A stretch of DNA of 64,000 bases from an uncultured Kordiimonas sp. (GCA_947492375.1 CANLMI010000002.1:1117529-1181528); one strand, 5' to 3'. Counted from the stretch's first letter, positions 49,226 to 58,237 are shown. The notes: generated by a model not told the origin, from the sequence alone. Numbers and translations are program-made.

Positions 49226-51163
49226 TCATTCAATTCCGCGTCCGCGTGTGAGCGTCCAAGAAATCTGCCGTCCCCGGATCATCCCGCTAATCTGTTTGCC
49301 GATGTTGCGGTCCATCACCTCCCGCCATGGCACGAGGGAAAAGTCCTTGGCCCTTTCAATCACCGCATAACGTCCGCTCGCCCGGTCGATCCGCTCTACG
49401 TACTGACCGCTGATCCGGCCTGATTGCGCGGCGTAGGTGAAAGGTTTGCCAAGTTTCTGCGCAAGGGTTTTGGCCGCGTCCTCAAGGTCACGCCGTTCCA
49501 ATGTGGCGAGCACTTTGTCGTCAATCTTTTGGCCCGCCTCTTTCAAAATGCCTTGGCGCTGGAGAAAGGCGCGCCGTGCAGCCCGTGCCTCTTCAATCTC
49601 GCTGCCAAACCCGCGCGTCTGCGACGTGTCCGCATGGTCGCGCAAATGTTCGTCCAGCCAGGTCGCGCCAATGGCGTTGCGCATGGCAGGCAGATTAAGG
49701 CGCGAAGCCATTTCAAGCTGAACGGGTTTGCGGCGCGTCGTCTCAAATTCATACGCGGCGGCCTTGTCGAGAAAATCCGGTGGAATGCGCCATGCGCCAT
49801 CGGTGTTTCTGGCAACCGACACGCCCGCCTTGCGCATGGCTTCCAAGCGGCGGACATGCGCCTTGATAAATTCGGGATTGGTGCGCGGGGCTTCCTCAAG
49901 ATGGCGGGTGGGGCTGTAAATCCCGCCATGCTTGCCCGCGATCTCATGGATGGTGCGATCTGACGGACGCTCGGTGTGAGACGCGGGATGCGCTGTCACA
50001 ATCATACCCTTTTCAAATCCGGTCAGTCGGTCGCTTGGCCCGATGTTCACATAGGCAACTTTGCCGTCCGTGGCGTCGATCACCACATAGGCTTGGTCGC
50101 GCACATCGTCCGCGACGCCTTGCGCGATTATTTTGCCTGTCAGGGCTTTGGCATTTGGGTCACCCGGATCAAACAGGCTGGCGCTGGTCATCAAGCGGTC
50201 ATGGCCCGTCTCATTCATGGCCCTGTGCATGGCTTTGATGATGTCGCCGCGTTCGCCCATGCGTTTGAGCGCATCCGCCGCATTCGGATCAATTCGCCAT
50301 TCTGACCCGCCCAAAGGTTCGGCCAACCCCAATTTGGCAAGCTGCCCCATGCGCGCTTTTTCAAGCTGGCGCTGCCAGACCTGCCCGCTGGGAACGGGCT
50401 TGGCGAGATCGAGCGTTCCGTCTCGCGACCGCCGCAACAAGCCTCGGTCAAGATCGGTGAGGCGTTCGACCTGCACCATGCGCTGCATCCGCTGGCGGTG
50501 TTCCAGCTCGCTCACTGGCCCAAGTTCAAGCGAGACAAGCTCTTGGGCACGTTCGCGCAGCCCGCGTGAAATATAATCGCGAGGGATTACGAGGTCTTTG
50601 CCATCTTCGCGTTCGCCGCGCATGACGATATGCACATGCGGCTGGCCGGTATCATAATGGTTGGCCGCCACCCATTCGAGGCGCGTTTCCAAATCCTTTT
50701 CCATCTGTCCCATAAGATCCCGCGTGAAGGCTTTCAGATCGTTCATCTGGTCGGCATCTTCTGGCGAGACGATAAAGCGAAAATGGTGACGGTCATCTTC
50801 CGCTCGCGCGATCAAATCCTCCGCATCCAAATCACGGCTCGCATCGGTGTAAAGTTGGGCCTCGCGTCCTTCTTCACCCGCTCCGTCACGTTCAATGTAA
50901 TTCAAGTGGCGACGCAAAGGCGCTGTGCCATGCACGGTCATCTTATGAATGGAGGCTTTGACCACCACCCGGCGATGATAGTGGCGGGCCGCGCTGCGCT
51001 GCGCTCGTCCGCTGCTGCCCCGACCCGATCCGCTGGCGCGTGAGATGCGACGCGCGCCTTTGCCGACTTTCTTGAAGAATGACTTCATCCGCGTGTGACC
51101 AGACGCCGATCGGATACGTCCCAGCTTCACCTCAAAGGGCGGTTCTGATCCTCCCTTGCTCAT
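49226..51163 (-). CDS. VirD2/RlxS-type relaxase with DUF3363
   Basis: 645 aa from ATG 51161-51163 (MSKGGSEPPFEVKLGRIRSA), which overlaps the TGA of the upstream TraF frame. Basic N-terminus (ARHYHRRVVVKASIHKMTVH), relaxase motif III HxDxxxPHxH variant WVAANHYDTGQPHVHIVMRG, and LELGPVSELEHRQRMQRMVQ. From about residue 240 on it matches the DUF3363 region. Nicks oriT and pilots DNA through the T4SS. The reading frame is open continuously into TraF upstream; see the frameshift finding. Confidence 0.9.
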   Translation of the reverse strand: MSKGGSEPPFEVKLGRIRSASGHTRMKSFFKKVGKGARRISRASGSGRGSSGRAQRSAARHYHRRVVVKASIHKMTVHGTAPLRRHLNYIERDGAGEEGREAQLYTDASRDLDAEDLIARAEDDRHHFRFIVSPEDADQMNDLKAFTRDLMGQMEKDLETRLEWVAANHYDTGQPHVHIVMRGEREDGKDLVIPRDYISRGLRERAQELVSLELGPVSELEHRQRMQRMVQVERLTDLDRGLLRRSRDGTLDLAKPVPSGQVWQRQLEKARMGQLAKLGLAEPLGGSEWRIDPNAADALKRMGERGDIIKAMHRAMNETGHDRLMTSASLFDPGDPNAKALTGKIIAQGVADDVRDQAYVVIDATDGKVAYVNIGPSDRLTGFEKGMIVTAHPASHTERPSDRTIHEIAGKHGGIYSPTRHLEEAPRTNPEFIKAHVRRLEAMRKAGVSVARNTDGAWRIPPDFLDKAAAYEFETTRRKPVQLEMASRLNLPAMRNAIGATWLDEHLRDHADTSQTRGFGSEIEEARAARRAFLQRQGILKEAGQKIDDKVLATLERRDLEDAAKTLAQKLGKPFTYAAQSGRISGQYVERIDRASGRYAVIERAKDFSLVPWREVMDRNIGKQISGMIRGRQISWTLTRGRGIE

Positions 51164-51889
51164 GCGGGGTTCCGTGACGTTGCGGGATTTTCCGGGTAAG
51201 GAGCGCCCCCCAAAACCGCAGTGATACCGGGCCTTTCCGCAAAAACCGAAGCGCCCCCACATAAGCGCATGGCGCTCCCAAAAAAGATGTGCAGACAAGG
51301 GAATAGCCCCAAAGGGGCGCTTCTCGCTTTTATCTTGCCATCCGCGCCTTCTCCCCGCGCCCTGCCATCTCCCAATTCTTCCGAGCGCGCCGATTGTCCC
51401 AAATAGTGGACAACACCGAGGATGTTGTCTCTCAACTGGTCCAAAATATCGACTGTCCCAAGAGTTCTGCACATGGGGGGATACAAGGAAATACTGATTA
51501 TCAGATAGCGTGATACAGCCTGACCAACTTGGCATGTTCCGCCCAAATGCGTCCTGCGCCTGGGCTTTGATGACAGGACGATTTGGGGCTGTCACACGCC
51601 CATTTTCTGAGCATATTTCATCTCCCGCTGCTGCCCAAACCGTTTTGAGAAGTGGCACATGGGCAGGCAAATAATCCCGTGTCGCGGCCATGTTTCGCGC
51701 TTTTTCTGGCGCAAATGCTGCGACCATCACATCCCGTTTCACGGTCCTGTTGGGGGTTAAACGATACCATCCAATGGGTACGCTTTCGCTCTTATTGTAG
51801 AAGATATAGGGCGTTGCGGGTTTGAAAATATCGGCCAGAGCAAAGACACAAACCAGTCCGGCAATGGCTCCAATGATGCGCGATTTCAT
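51160..51889 (-). pseudogene. traF: Conjugative S26 peptidase TraF with apparent 1-bp insertion
   Basis: Frame from 51889: IIGAIAGLVCVFALADIFKP membrane segment; SVPIGWYRLTPNRTVKRDVM (catalytic Ser region of S26 peptidases); VPLLKTVWAAAGDEICSENG (Lys region); QYFLVSPHVQNSWDSRYFGP near the end. After GPV the frame runs on into the relaxase. The other frame continues sensibly with DNILGVVHYLGQSA and ends at 51160, with TGA overlapping the relaxase ATG. One extra T around 51434 on the coding strand would explain it. Function: processing of the pilin. May be a true mutation, a sequencing error, or harmless because the core is intact. Confidence 0.7.
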
Positions 51890-52347
51890 GTCAAATCTCC
51901 TGCGAAAGATGCGGCTTGGAGAGGCGAAAATTCATGGGGGGCGAGGCTGACAGCGAGGCGGTTATGTAAGTGCCGCCAATAGGCATCCGTCACTTGGGAC
52001 AGTCCGCCTGCGCCCTGTTCGAGCATGTCCAGAACCCCAAGCGCCCGCTGGGTTCGGGTTGTCCCGCGTGTGGCGAGTAAGATGTCTGCACCGGGCATCA
52101 CGCCGGGAACTGTCGCCAGTGCGCCGCTCTCAACACTGCGCAAAACGTATAATCGCCAGTCCTGTGTTCCGAACCGATTGGCCCGCCAGCGGATATATCC
52201 AAAGACCGAACCGGGCGCGAAAGCCACCAATTTGCGCCGCCAGTCCAGCCTTGCTTCGATAGTTGGTATGCCAAATCGCAGGCGGTGATTGATGCGGTTC
52301 TTGCGATAGACGATCTGGACGGCGGTAAGATTACGCCTCTGCGTCAT
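51886..52347 (-). CDS. DUF2840 protein
   Basis: 153 aa from ATG 52345-52347 (MTQRRNLTAVQIVYRKNRIN; AGGA upstream). Contains RFGIPTIEARLDWRRKLVAF and SVFGYIRWRANRFGTQDWRL, YVLRSVESG, typical of DUF2840, and PGVMPGADILLATRGTTRTQ. In ICEs it lies between the excisionase-like gene and traF. Function not established. Overlaps both neighbours. Confidence 0.85.
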   Translation of the reverse strand: MTQRRNLTAVQIVYRKNRINHRLRFGIPTIEARLDWRRKLVAFAPGSVFGYIRWRANRFGTQDWRLYVLRSVESGALATVPGVMPGADILLATRGTTRTQRALGVLDMLEQGAGGLSQVTDAYWRHLHNRLAVSLAPHEFSPLQAASFAGDLT

Positions 52348-52564
52348 CGTCTTTGTCCTGATCGAAAGACGGGCCATGGCCGCAATCGCGGCTGCGCGAC
52401 CAGCCTTCCAAATCCTTGATATGGTAGATCACCTTGCCGCCATGTTTGCGCCAATGCGGGCCTTCTTCCCGCCATCTCATATTGTTTAAGGTGCGTTCTT
52501 CGAGCCGTAGATATTTGGCGGCTTCGGCTGCTGTGAGATATGGACTTTCTATTGATTGTGACAT
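52331..52564 (-). CDS. Excisionase-like HTH (RdfS-type)
   Basis: 77 aa from ATG 52562-52564 (MSQSIESPYLTAAEAAKYLR). HTH_17-type winged helix: LTAAEAAKYLRLEERTLNNM, KVIYHIKDLEGWSRSRD. In the ICEMlSymR7A family a similar small protein, RdfS, is the recombination directionality factor and stands at the head of an operon with DUF2840, traF and rlxS, as here. The function assignment is from synteny. C-terminal tail is acidic (DQDKDDDAEA). Confidence 0.78.
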   Translation of the reverse strand: MSQSIESPYLTAAEAAKYLRLEERTLNNMRWREEGPHWRKHGGKVIYHIKDLEGWSRSRDCGHGPSFDQDKDDDAEA

Positions 52565-52700
52565 GGCATAAACCCCCACGCATTGAGTTAATCGACGCGA
52601 AATTGCGACGCTGCGGGGTAAATTGAGCCGGAATTACGGGGATTTATGAAGACACAAAAACACAACGTTGGGTTTTCGTGACGCAATATTAAACCTGATA

Positions 52701-53528
52701 TTAAAGGTTTTTCTTGGTCAAAAACGACTTGTAATCACCACTAATCAGGCGATCTGCGCGGGCAAGCGTGCGTTTTATCTGCGCTTTCAAGGCACGGTCA
52801 TTGACACCCCAATCAGCGTCCACACGTGCCTTGCCGACAATCGCTTCTGCTATGTCTCTTAGATCACCCTTGGGGCGTTCAAAACCGTTTTGGATGTCGA
52901 AAGCAGTCAGAGCATTGATGAGTGAATTGGAATTATGTCGTCGCCCGATCAAGGAAAGCTGGCCGTTATTGGAGCGGTAAAGTGAGAGAAGCTGCGCGGC
53001 AGTATCAAGCCGTCTGCGCATATATCGAGCATTATCAATGCGAATACCGATCTCAGCATTCTCGCCAGGAGGCAGGTCCGTATCGCAATACAATTGAATC
53101 CAGAAGCGGTGTCCATTGAGAACGATGTGGCGAACACCGTCTGCCGTGTCGAGGATGATACGCCGCGTATTCAAGGCGGACAGAATGATTGTTTCTTCCT
53201 GTCTGGGAAGGTTCGCTTGACTGTTGCCAATCTCGGTAAGGCGCACGCGAACCGCCCCTGCCAGCAGTCGTGGAGACCAGAAAACATTGGCGTCGATTGC
53301 TGGTTTTTCAGGGTCGGCGAAGGTGAGTAATCCCCATTTTTCTGCCTTGGGAATGGATTGTGTCAGCCGCAGAAAAGATGCGCCACTTGAGAGAATGAAT
53401 GGCGATGGCAGAATGTCGGATGCACGCAAACAGTCACGCTGATACTCAGCGTTTCGCCTCAGAAATTCCCATGCCCAGGCTGCGTTGGGCATGCGTTCTG
53501 GTAAAGTATGTTCACTTGCACCACCCAT
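52701..53528 (-). CDS. DUF2285-type ICE activator (FseA-like), single frame
   Basis: 275 aa. N-terminal MPNAAWAWEFLRRNAEYQRD matches the DUF6499-type region; the middle and C-terminus contain DUF2285: SGDYKSFL, NSLINALTAFDIQNGFERPK, IAEAIVGKARVDADWGVNDR, ALKAQIKRTLARADRLISGD. In ICEMlSymR7A the equivalent activator FseA is made by ribosomal frameshifting from two genes and activates rdfS. Here the frame is continuous. It stands directly upstream of the RdfS-like operon. Confidence 0.8.
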   Translation of the reverse strand: MGGASEHTLPERMPNAAWAWEFLRRNAEYQRDCLRASDILPSPFILSSGASFLRLTQSIPKAEKWGLLTFADPEKPAIDANVFWSPRLLAGAVRVRLTEIGNSQANLPRQEETIILSALNTRRIILDTADGVRHIVLNGHRFWIQLYCDTDLPPGENAEIGIRIDNARYMRRRLDTAAQLLSLYRSNNGQLSLIGRRHNSNSLINALTAFDIQNGFERPKGDLRDIAEAIVGKARVDADWGVNDRALKAQIKRTLARADRLISGDYKSFLTKKNL

Positions 53529-53649
53529 AACCCTTATACTTTGCAGTAAAGTAGTAAATAAATAAAAATCGCCTACAAATAAGTGATTGATGTGAATTGA
53601 ATATTAATAATTCTCTGCCCGGTAGAGGTCCGGGCAGAGATTATCCTGT
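53529..53649. other. Short AT-rich intergenic region
   Basis: AT-rich gap upstream of the DUF2285-type gene. Promoter activity for that gene is likely, but I see no clear hexamer pair or terminator. Confidence 0.35.
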
Positions 53650-53973
53650 TTAATCTTGCGGGTTCCAGAGGATCGCAAACTCTTCGCCATCGGTATCATT
53701 GACCCGTCCGAGATTTGCATAAACCTTGCGCGGTCCGATCATTGGATGGGCAAGTGTGAGTGAGATATATTCCTTACCGCTTGCTTTTCCGACGCGTGTC
53801 CAGCCGCCTCCAATCTCGCCGTGGTTTCCTGCATAGATGCGAAAGTCAGGCTGTTTGTCGTGCGTTTTTGCTTCATTCGGAGCAATCCGAACACGGGTGT
53901 TAAGACCCATAGCGAGAACGCCTTCAAAGTTTCCGTCTTCATTTTGTGATACATATCCAAGTGCTTGTGCCAT
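53650..53973 (-). CDS. DUF736 protein (copy 2)
   Basis: 107 aa from ATG 53971-53973. MAQALGYVSQNEDGNFEGVL, then PDFRIYAGNHGEIGGGWTRV, GKEYISLTLAHPMIGPRKVY, ANLGRVNDTDGEEFAILWNP: typical DUF736, clearly diverged from the copy at 34907. Stands alone between non-coding regions. Function unknown. Confidence 0.88.
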   Translation of the reverse strand: MAQALGYVSQNEDGNFEGVLAMGLNTRVRIAPNEAKTHDKQPDFRIYAGNHGEIGGGWTRVGKASGKEYISLTLAHPMIGPRKVYANLGRVNDTDGEEFAILWNPQD

Positions 53974-54550
53974 TGTTTCAGTCTCCATTTATTGTGTCGC
54001 CAGGAGCCAATCCCCCGGCTGACGCCGCCCGTAAAAACAGGGGACAGACGGACTTGAACCCTTTCGGGGCGCAGGCTTGCCGGAGCACTCGGTAGCCGGT
54101 CTTTTTTGCTGCGCGAGGAGGCGTGGCACACGCCGGGGAAAAAAGATCGGCGGACGAGTTTCCAGTCCGGCGGCTTCCTGTTTAGGGCTTCAAAGGTGTC
54201 TGTTCGGGGTATTGGCCCCGTTGCGCATCACCCTGATCTGGAGATATCAATCGGCACAGGTCACAGGATTAGGTTATCGAAATCACGGAAACTATAGCAG
54301 TTCCCGCTTCTTGGATTTTTTATCCGCCTTGCTCGGATTGACGTTGAGCACCACGACCAAACACTGAATTAAACAGCAAACAAACAGGGGAACCGATGAG
54401 ATGGCTTGGACACCGTTGCGGAATGAGCGGCAAAAAATGACTCCGCCACGCCCTTTTTGGGAGCGCAGCGGAGGAGATCGCTGGTGGACGACCTCAAAAG
54501 CAGTCTGGCGAGTGCGGAGACGATGACCGCCAGACCGCAAAGATAAACTC
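53974..54550. other. Structured GC-rich non-coding region
   Basis: About 570 bp without a supported gene. It contains a nested inverted repeat: outer arms CCGGTCTTTTTT (54096-54107) and AAAAAAGATCGG (54139-54150), inner perfect hairpin GGCGTG/CACGCC (54120-54134). A further pair CTCCGC/GCGGAG lies at 54441-54446/54468-54473. Could be a structured RNA, a regulatory region, or an origin-like site. Confidence 0.5.
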
Positions 54551-56317
54551 TCAAGCGGCTTTCGCTTCTTCGGCAAGGGTCATCATTTCAGCGACCTCAC
54601 TGTCCAGCTTGGCGGGTAAGCATCCTTCAACGTCCAGATAATGCCGTGCTGGAATTTGCATCCAGCGTGGTCGCCAGTCGGGCAAAGCCTTCTTAACACC
54701 ATGCCCCGCCATGCGATTGCGGATAATCTCTTTTTGTGATTTTCCAGTATCTGTCAGAACGCCATCAGCGCAGGGTTTTCCGGCAATATCTTTCACCAGC
54801 GCATTGATGACTTTCTTGTCGCGCAACAGGTCAAAGAATGCGTCATCAGGTTGCCAGAGCGCATCCATCTTAACCGGAATGGCATAAGTTAGGGCTTCTA
54901 CAGAACGGCTTCCTGTGGCAAGGCTCATGCCCATTGCCAAAGTCAGGGTCCGCATGACGGTTGCGTCATCGACCTGTATCAAGGTTGAAAACACAGTGAT
55001 TACGTCATCGCTGGTGAGACGTTTCGCAGAGCCGTTTTCATGGCTTGGCAAAGACAGGTCCAGAAGCGCATAAACCTCTGCACGTTCCTTCTCAAAACGG
55101 ATTGAACCCGCACTTGTTGCAACGCTTTCGCTGGTTGTTTCTTTGCGAGAGGTCGTTTTTTGCGCATCAATCCACCAATTGTCCGCACTTGTCAGCATAT
55201 GGGCAACCGCCAGACGCAAGGCGACTGCGGGATGGTCAATCAGGCTGGCGCGAATAGCGGCATGGCGATGTAAGCTGACATATTCGGCAAGTGGGCCAGA
55301 TAATTCCGGCTTGGCCTGTGGTTTAGCTTTCTCGTCATCATTCCCGCCCAAAATGGCCTCAATCTTCTTGATGTCAGTATTGGAAAGATACCCTTGATGA
55401 ATCTCAACACTGCCATCATGGCCAGTGGTGATAAACACTTTGCCGACTTGCTCTTGGCTACGCTCGCCATATTCCCATCGCAAGAAATGCTCGCCGCGTT
55501 CCAGCAGGACAACATCGGACCAGCCTTGGGTTTTCAATTCCTCAACGCGCTCGGCAATCGCCGTATTTTGATGCTCCCAAAATAAATCGGGGTCTTGAAA
55601 ATATCCAGTCTCGCCAAAAAGGTCGGTGATGATGGTGCCGGAATAGCTGTCGATGTCAAAAAGCGCGGCATCGGTTTTAATCCGTGCGCCGCCTGTCAGC
55701 CACGCTTTTAGCTGCTCGCCTTGCGGTGCGTAATCATCGCCGTGATAAAGTTTCAACCAGTCGGCCTGCTGGTCGGCGGTCGCCAAGGTCAGCGCCCGCA
55801 ATGTATCGCTACCGATGTTGTCGCTTTCATAAAGCGCGATGATTTCAGGTTTAAGCGCCGCCAGTGCGAGGGTCTGCGTCACTGAAAGCAAACTAACTCC
55901 AAAACTTTCAGCAATATCTGTCGGGGTCTGCCCGCTATCAGCCAGCGCCTTGAACGCTGCAAAACGCTCTGTTGCCGTAGCGGGCAGTCGCGCCACATTC
56001 TCCAAGAGCGAGGCTTCGCGGGCGGCTTTCACATTGCCACTTTCCATAATCAGGCAAGGCGCTTTCACGGCTTTGCCGGTTTCCTTTGCTTTCTTTTTGA
56101 GCGCAAAGAAGCGGCGGCGTCCGGCGATAATACCCCATCCTATTCCTTCCTGACGCACAAGCAAGGATTGATGAACGCCGCTTTTGAAGATGCTCGGATA
56201 AATATCGTCAATCTCCGGCGGTTGTTTGCCGTGGCGCATATTCAGCTTGCTGACGTGCATATCGGCAATGGGCAAAAAGCAGGTTTGTTGTTTTGGGTTG
56301 TTCACTGATTTTGACAT
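54551..56317 (-). CDS. parB: ParB/RepB/Spo0J family partition-like protein
   Basis: 588 aa. N-terminal ParB nuclease-fold domain: LPIADMHVSKLNMRHGKQPP, FKSGVHQSLLVRQEGIGWGI, IAGRRRFFALKKKAKETGKA, then the helix-turn-helix TPTDIAESFGVSLLSVTQTL. Long C-terminal region of about 350 residues, as in ICE/plasmid ParB-like proteins of this class. No ParA is visible nearby. It may act as a regulator or in DNA processing of the ICE rather than in classical partition. Confidence 0.88.
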   Translation of the reverse strand: MSKSVNNPKQQTCFLPIADMHVSKLNMRHGKQPPEIDDIYPSIFKSGVHQSLLVRQEGIGWGIIAGRRRFFALKKKAKETGKAVKAPCLIMESGNVKAAREASLLENVARLPATATERFAAFKALADSGQTPTDIAESFGVSLLSVTQTLALAALKPEIIALYESDNIGSDTLRALTLATADQQADWLKLYHGDDYAPQGEQLKAWLTGGARIKTDAALFDIDSYSGTIITDLFGETGYFQDPDLFWEHQNTAIAERVEELKTQGWSDVVLLERGEHFLRWEYGERSQEQVGKVFITTGHDGSVEIHQGYLSNTDIKKIEAILGGNDDEKAKPQAKPELSGPLAEYVSLHRHAAIRASLIDHPAVALRLAVAHMLTSADNWWIDAQKTTSRKETTSESVATSAGSIRFEKERAEVYALLDLSLPSHENGSAKRLTSDDVITVFSTLIQVDDATVMRTLTLAMGMSLATGSRSVEALTYAIPVKMDALWQPDDAFFDLLRDKKVINALVKDIAGKPCADGVLTDTGKSQKEIIRNRMAGHGVKKALPDWRPRWMQIPARHYLDVEGCLPAKLDSEVAEMMTLAEEAKAA

Positions 56318-56319
56318 GG

Positions 56320-56547
56320 TTATGTCTCCTTTGTGGTTGGGGTGATGAGGTCGAGCAAGTCGATTTGCGCACGGCCGACCTCATCAAACAGGCCGTGGTC
56401 ACAAGATTTCTGAATGGCGGTCGGGTTCCGCTTCGGGCGCATGGGCTGCTCTGCCAGCACTGCGAGCCGGTCAGCGAGCGTGATGGGGCGAACGCCATCA
56501 ACCAGAATTTGTTCGCCTTGTTCGGTGGCCTCTGTTGAGCGGGTCAT
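56320..56547 (-). CDS. Small hypothetical ICE protein
   Basis: 75 aa: MTRSTEATEQGEQILVDGVR, LADRLAVLAEQPMRPKRNPT, FDEVGRAQIDLLDLI. Located between parB and a 58-aa gene, with coupled ends; the stop lies three bases before parB. Similar small genes are found here in related elements. No function known. Confidence 0.65.
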   Translation of the reverse strand: MTRSTEATEQGEQILVDGVRPITLADRLAVLAEQPMRPKRNPTAIQKSCDHGLFDEVGRAQIDLLDLITPTTKET

Positions 56548-56720
56548 CGGACGGTCACGTCCTGCATAAGAAAGACGTAAGCCCGCCTCGCAGCGTCTTC
56601 ACTTTCAAAAAGCTGGTAACAGCCAGTTATGAGGATTGCCCATCGGCCTATGTCTGAGGGGGCAAGGCTGGTGCGCTCGACTTCTTCCGCGTCTATTTGG
56701 AATGGTTGGGAAACACTCAT
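56544..56720 (-). CDS. 58-aa small ICE protein with ATGA coupling at both ends
   Basis: Frame MSVSQPFQIDAEEVERTSLA to AYVFLMQDVTVR. Its ATG overlaps the ArdC stop and its TGA overlaps the ATG of the next gene, so it is translationally coupled on both sides. Contains PSDIGRWAILITGCYQLFES. The coupling supports a real gene. Function unknown. Confidence 0.7.
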   Translation of the reverse strand: MSVSQPFQIDAEEVERTSLAPSDIGRWAILITGCYQLFESEDAARRAYVFLMQDVTVR

Positions 56721-57679
56721 GCCGCAACCTCCATGATGGGGGCTGCGGGTGTTGTGTCGGTTTCAAAAGCCAGAATGAAATCGGCGGCTTTGCTGGCGAG
56801 GGATGCAGCTTTGAAGATTGCCCGCTTGTCATTACGCAGCACGGTCAGCCAATCTGCGATATAGTCCGCATGGCGTACGGTTGGGATAATGTTTTGGGCA
56901 GCGCAAACAAAGGCGCTCGCCATTTCTGCGACAAGTTCCTCACGGGCATAATCCTTTGTGCCTTTGCTGGTGGTCAGGCTCCGGTCAAGGCGTGATGTGT
57001 GTCCCGTCCAGTGGCCAAGCTCGTGAAAGCAGGTTCGGTAATAATTTATCTGGTCGCGGAAAGCCGGTTGCGGCGGCACCTGAATAAAATCTTCGCTTGG
57101 CACGAAAAAAGCCCTGTCGCCGCCAATCCTAAAATCGGCTCCGGTAGCTTGAATAAGCTGTTCAGCGTGGGGGATGATTTCCCGTTCCGGCAAAGGTTGC
57201 GGGTTAGCTAAAAATTCATCGGGCAAGCCTTCGCACTGGTCGGCGTTAAACACGGTGTAGCGTTTCAAAAAGCCCACGCGCTGCGGGTCGTCTCCTGTTT
57301 GCTGCGCCTTTTCTGCCTCGGCTTTGGGTATGAATGTATCGGCGTAACAAATGGCGGTGCCGCGTTCACCTTTTCTGACGCATCCGCCTAGCGACAAGGC
57401 TTGTTTGAAGGTGAGCCAGTGTTGGGTAGTTCTTGCGGTTTCGATAGCCGCGCCCCACAGCAACAAGATGTTGATGCCGGAATAGGTGTTGCCGGTGGCG
57501 GCATTTTTCGGGAGTCCCATCGGGGTCTTGATATGGTCGCGTCCCCAAGGCTGGACCCAAGGCACTGCGCCAGCCTCAAGCTGTGCAATAATCTTGTCTG
57601 TAACGTCTTGGTATAGGTCGCGGCGCGGTGTGCTGCTGCATTTGCCTCTTGCGCTTTGGTCGCGGTTCTTGGTGGCCAT
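56717..57679 (-). CDS. ardC: ArdC-like antirestriction protein
   Basis: 320 aa. N-terminal ssDNA-binding DUF1738 region (RDLYQDVTDKIIAQLEAGAV; PWVQPWGRDHIKTPMGLPKN; NTYSGINILLLWGAAIETAR). C-terminal zincin-like domain with CFHELGHWTGHTSRLDR (HExGHxxG-like) and YAREELVAEMASAFVCAAQN, which supplies the third ligand Glu. Protects incoming DNA from restriction. Start MATKNRDQSARG; several spurious frames overlap it. First gene of the ardC-small genes-parB operon. Confidence 0.92.
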   Translation of the reverse strand: MATKNRDQSARGKCSSTPRRDLYQDVTDKIIAQLEAGAVPWVQPWGRDHIKTPMGLPKNAATGNTYSGINILLLWGAAIETARTTQHWLTFKQALSLGGCVRKGERGTAICYADTFIPKAEAEKAQQTGDDPQRVGFLKRYTVFNADQCEGLPDEFLANPQPLPEREIIPHAEQLIQATGADFRIGGDRAFFVPSEDFIQVPPQPAFRDQINYYRTCFHELGHWTGHTSRLDRSLTTSKGTKDYAREELVAEMASAFVCAAQNIIPTVRHADYIADWLTVLRNDKRAIFKAASLASKAADFILAFETDTTPAAPIMEVAA

Positions 57680-58090
57680 GTCTCGTCTCCTGTTCTGCCC
57701 CCGTCACCAGTTTCCCCCGGCGGGAGGGGGTGGGCGGCAGGAACGCCGCGCAGGCGTGGGGCATCAGGGCCAAGGCAGCTTGCTGCCGGTGGGCAAGTTT
57801 CTTGGTAGGAGACCTTTGACGACTTATACGGATGAATAGCCAAGATGCTTGCGCATGGGCCGCCCCGCGCCAGCGTGGCTGACGCCCACACCCGACCGCC
57901 TAGGGAAACCTCAAAAAAGTCGCGCGTCAGCGCGTCTGCTGATTAGATACGACAAGGACCGCGCAAGCCGAGGCGTAGCCGAGGGAAGGATCGTCACCGG
58001 ATGGCCAAGACCCGTTTACGGGGCTTGGGGAGGCGTTTGAAACGCCGAGTAGAGCCCGGTCGCGGCCTGCCGCGATGCGCCCAGATAATA

Positions 58091-58120
58091 AATCGGGTAT
58101 TATTGGGTATTTGGGGGTAT
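58091..58120 (+). repeat. Three phased 10-bp GGGTAT repeats
   Basis: GGGTAT at 58095-58100, 58105-58110 and 58115-58120, one every 10 bp, so all lie on the same face of the helix. They stand 200 bp upstream of the HTH-helicase operon and in front of ardC on the other strand. Likely protein-binding sites. Confidence 0.55.
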
Positions 58121-58237
58121 TTCCCTGCCCCCAATACTACTGGAAACAATCTTTTTCCCTCTCATAAGCACAAACCATCAGTCTGCTTATTATTTCAAAA
58201 TACATATCTTCTATTCAACGGATAAGTATTCACAGAT

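Noticed and set aside
52686-52709. Terminator after the DUF2285-type gene
   Set aside because: AAACCT/AGGTTT stem overlaps the stop codon and lacks a T-run on the minus strand; too weak to report as a feature.
57388-57891. 167-codon minus-strand frame overlapping the ardC start
   Set aside because: Overlaps ardC in another frame and has low-complexity, hydrophilic sequence typical of a GC-rich shadow.
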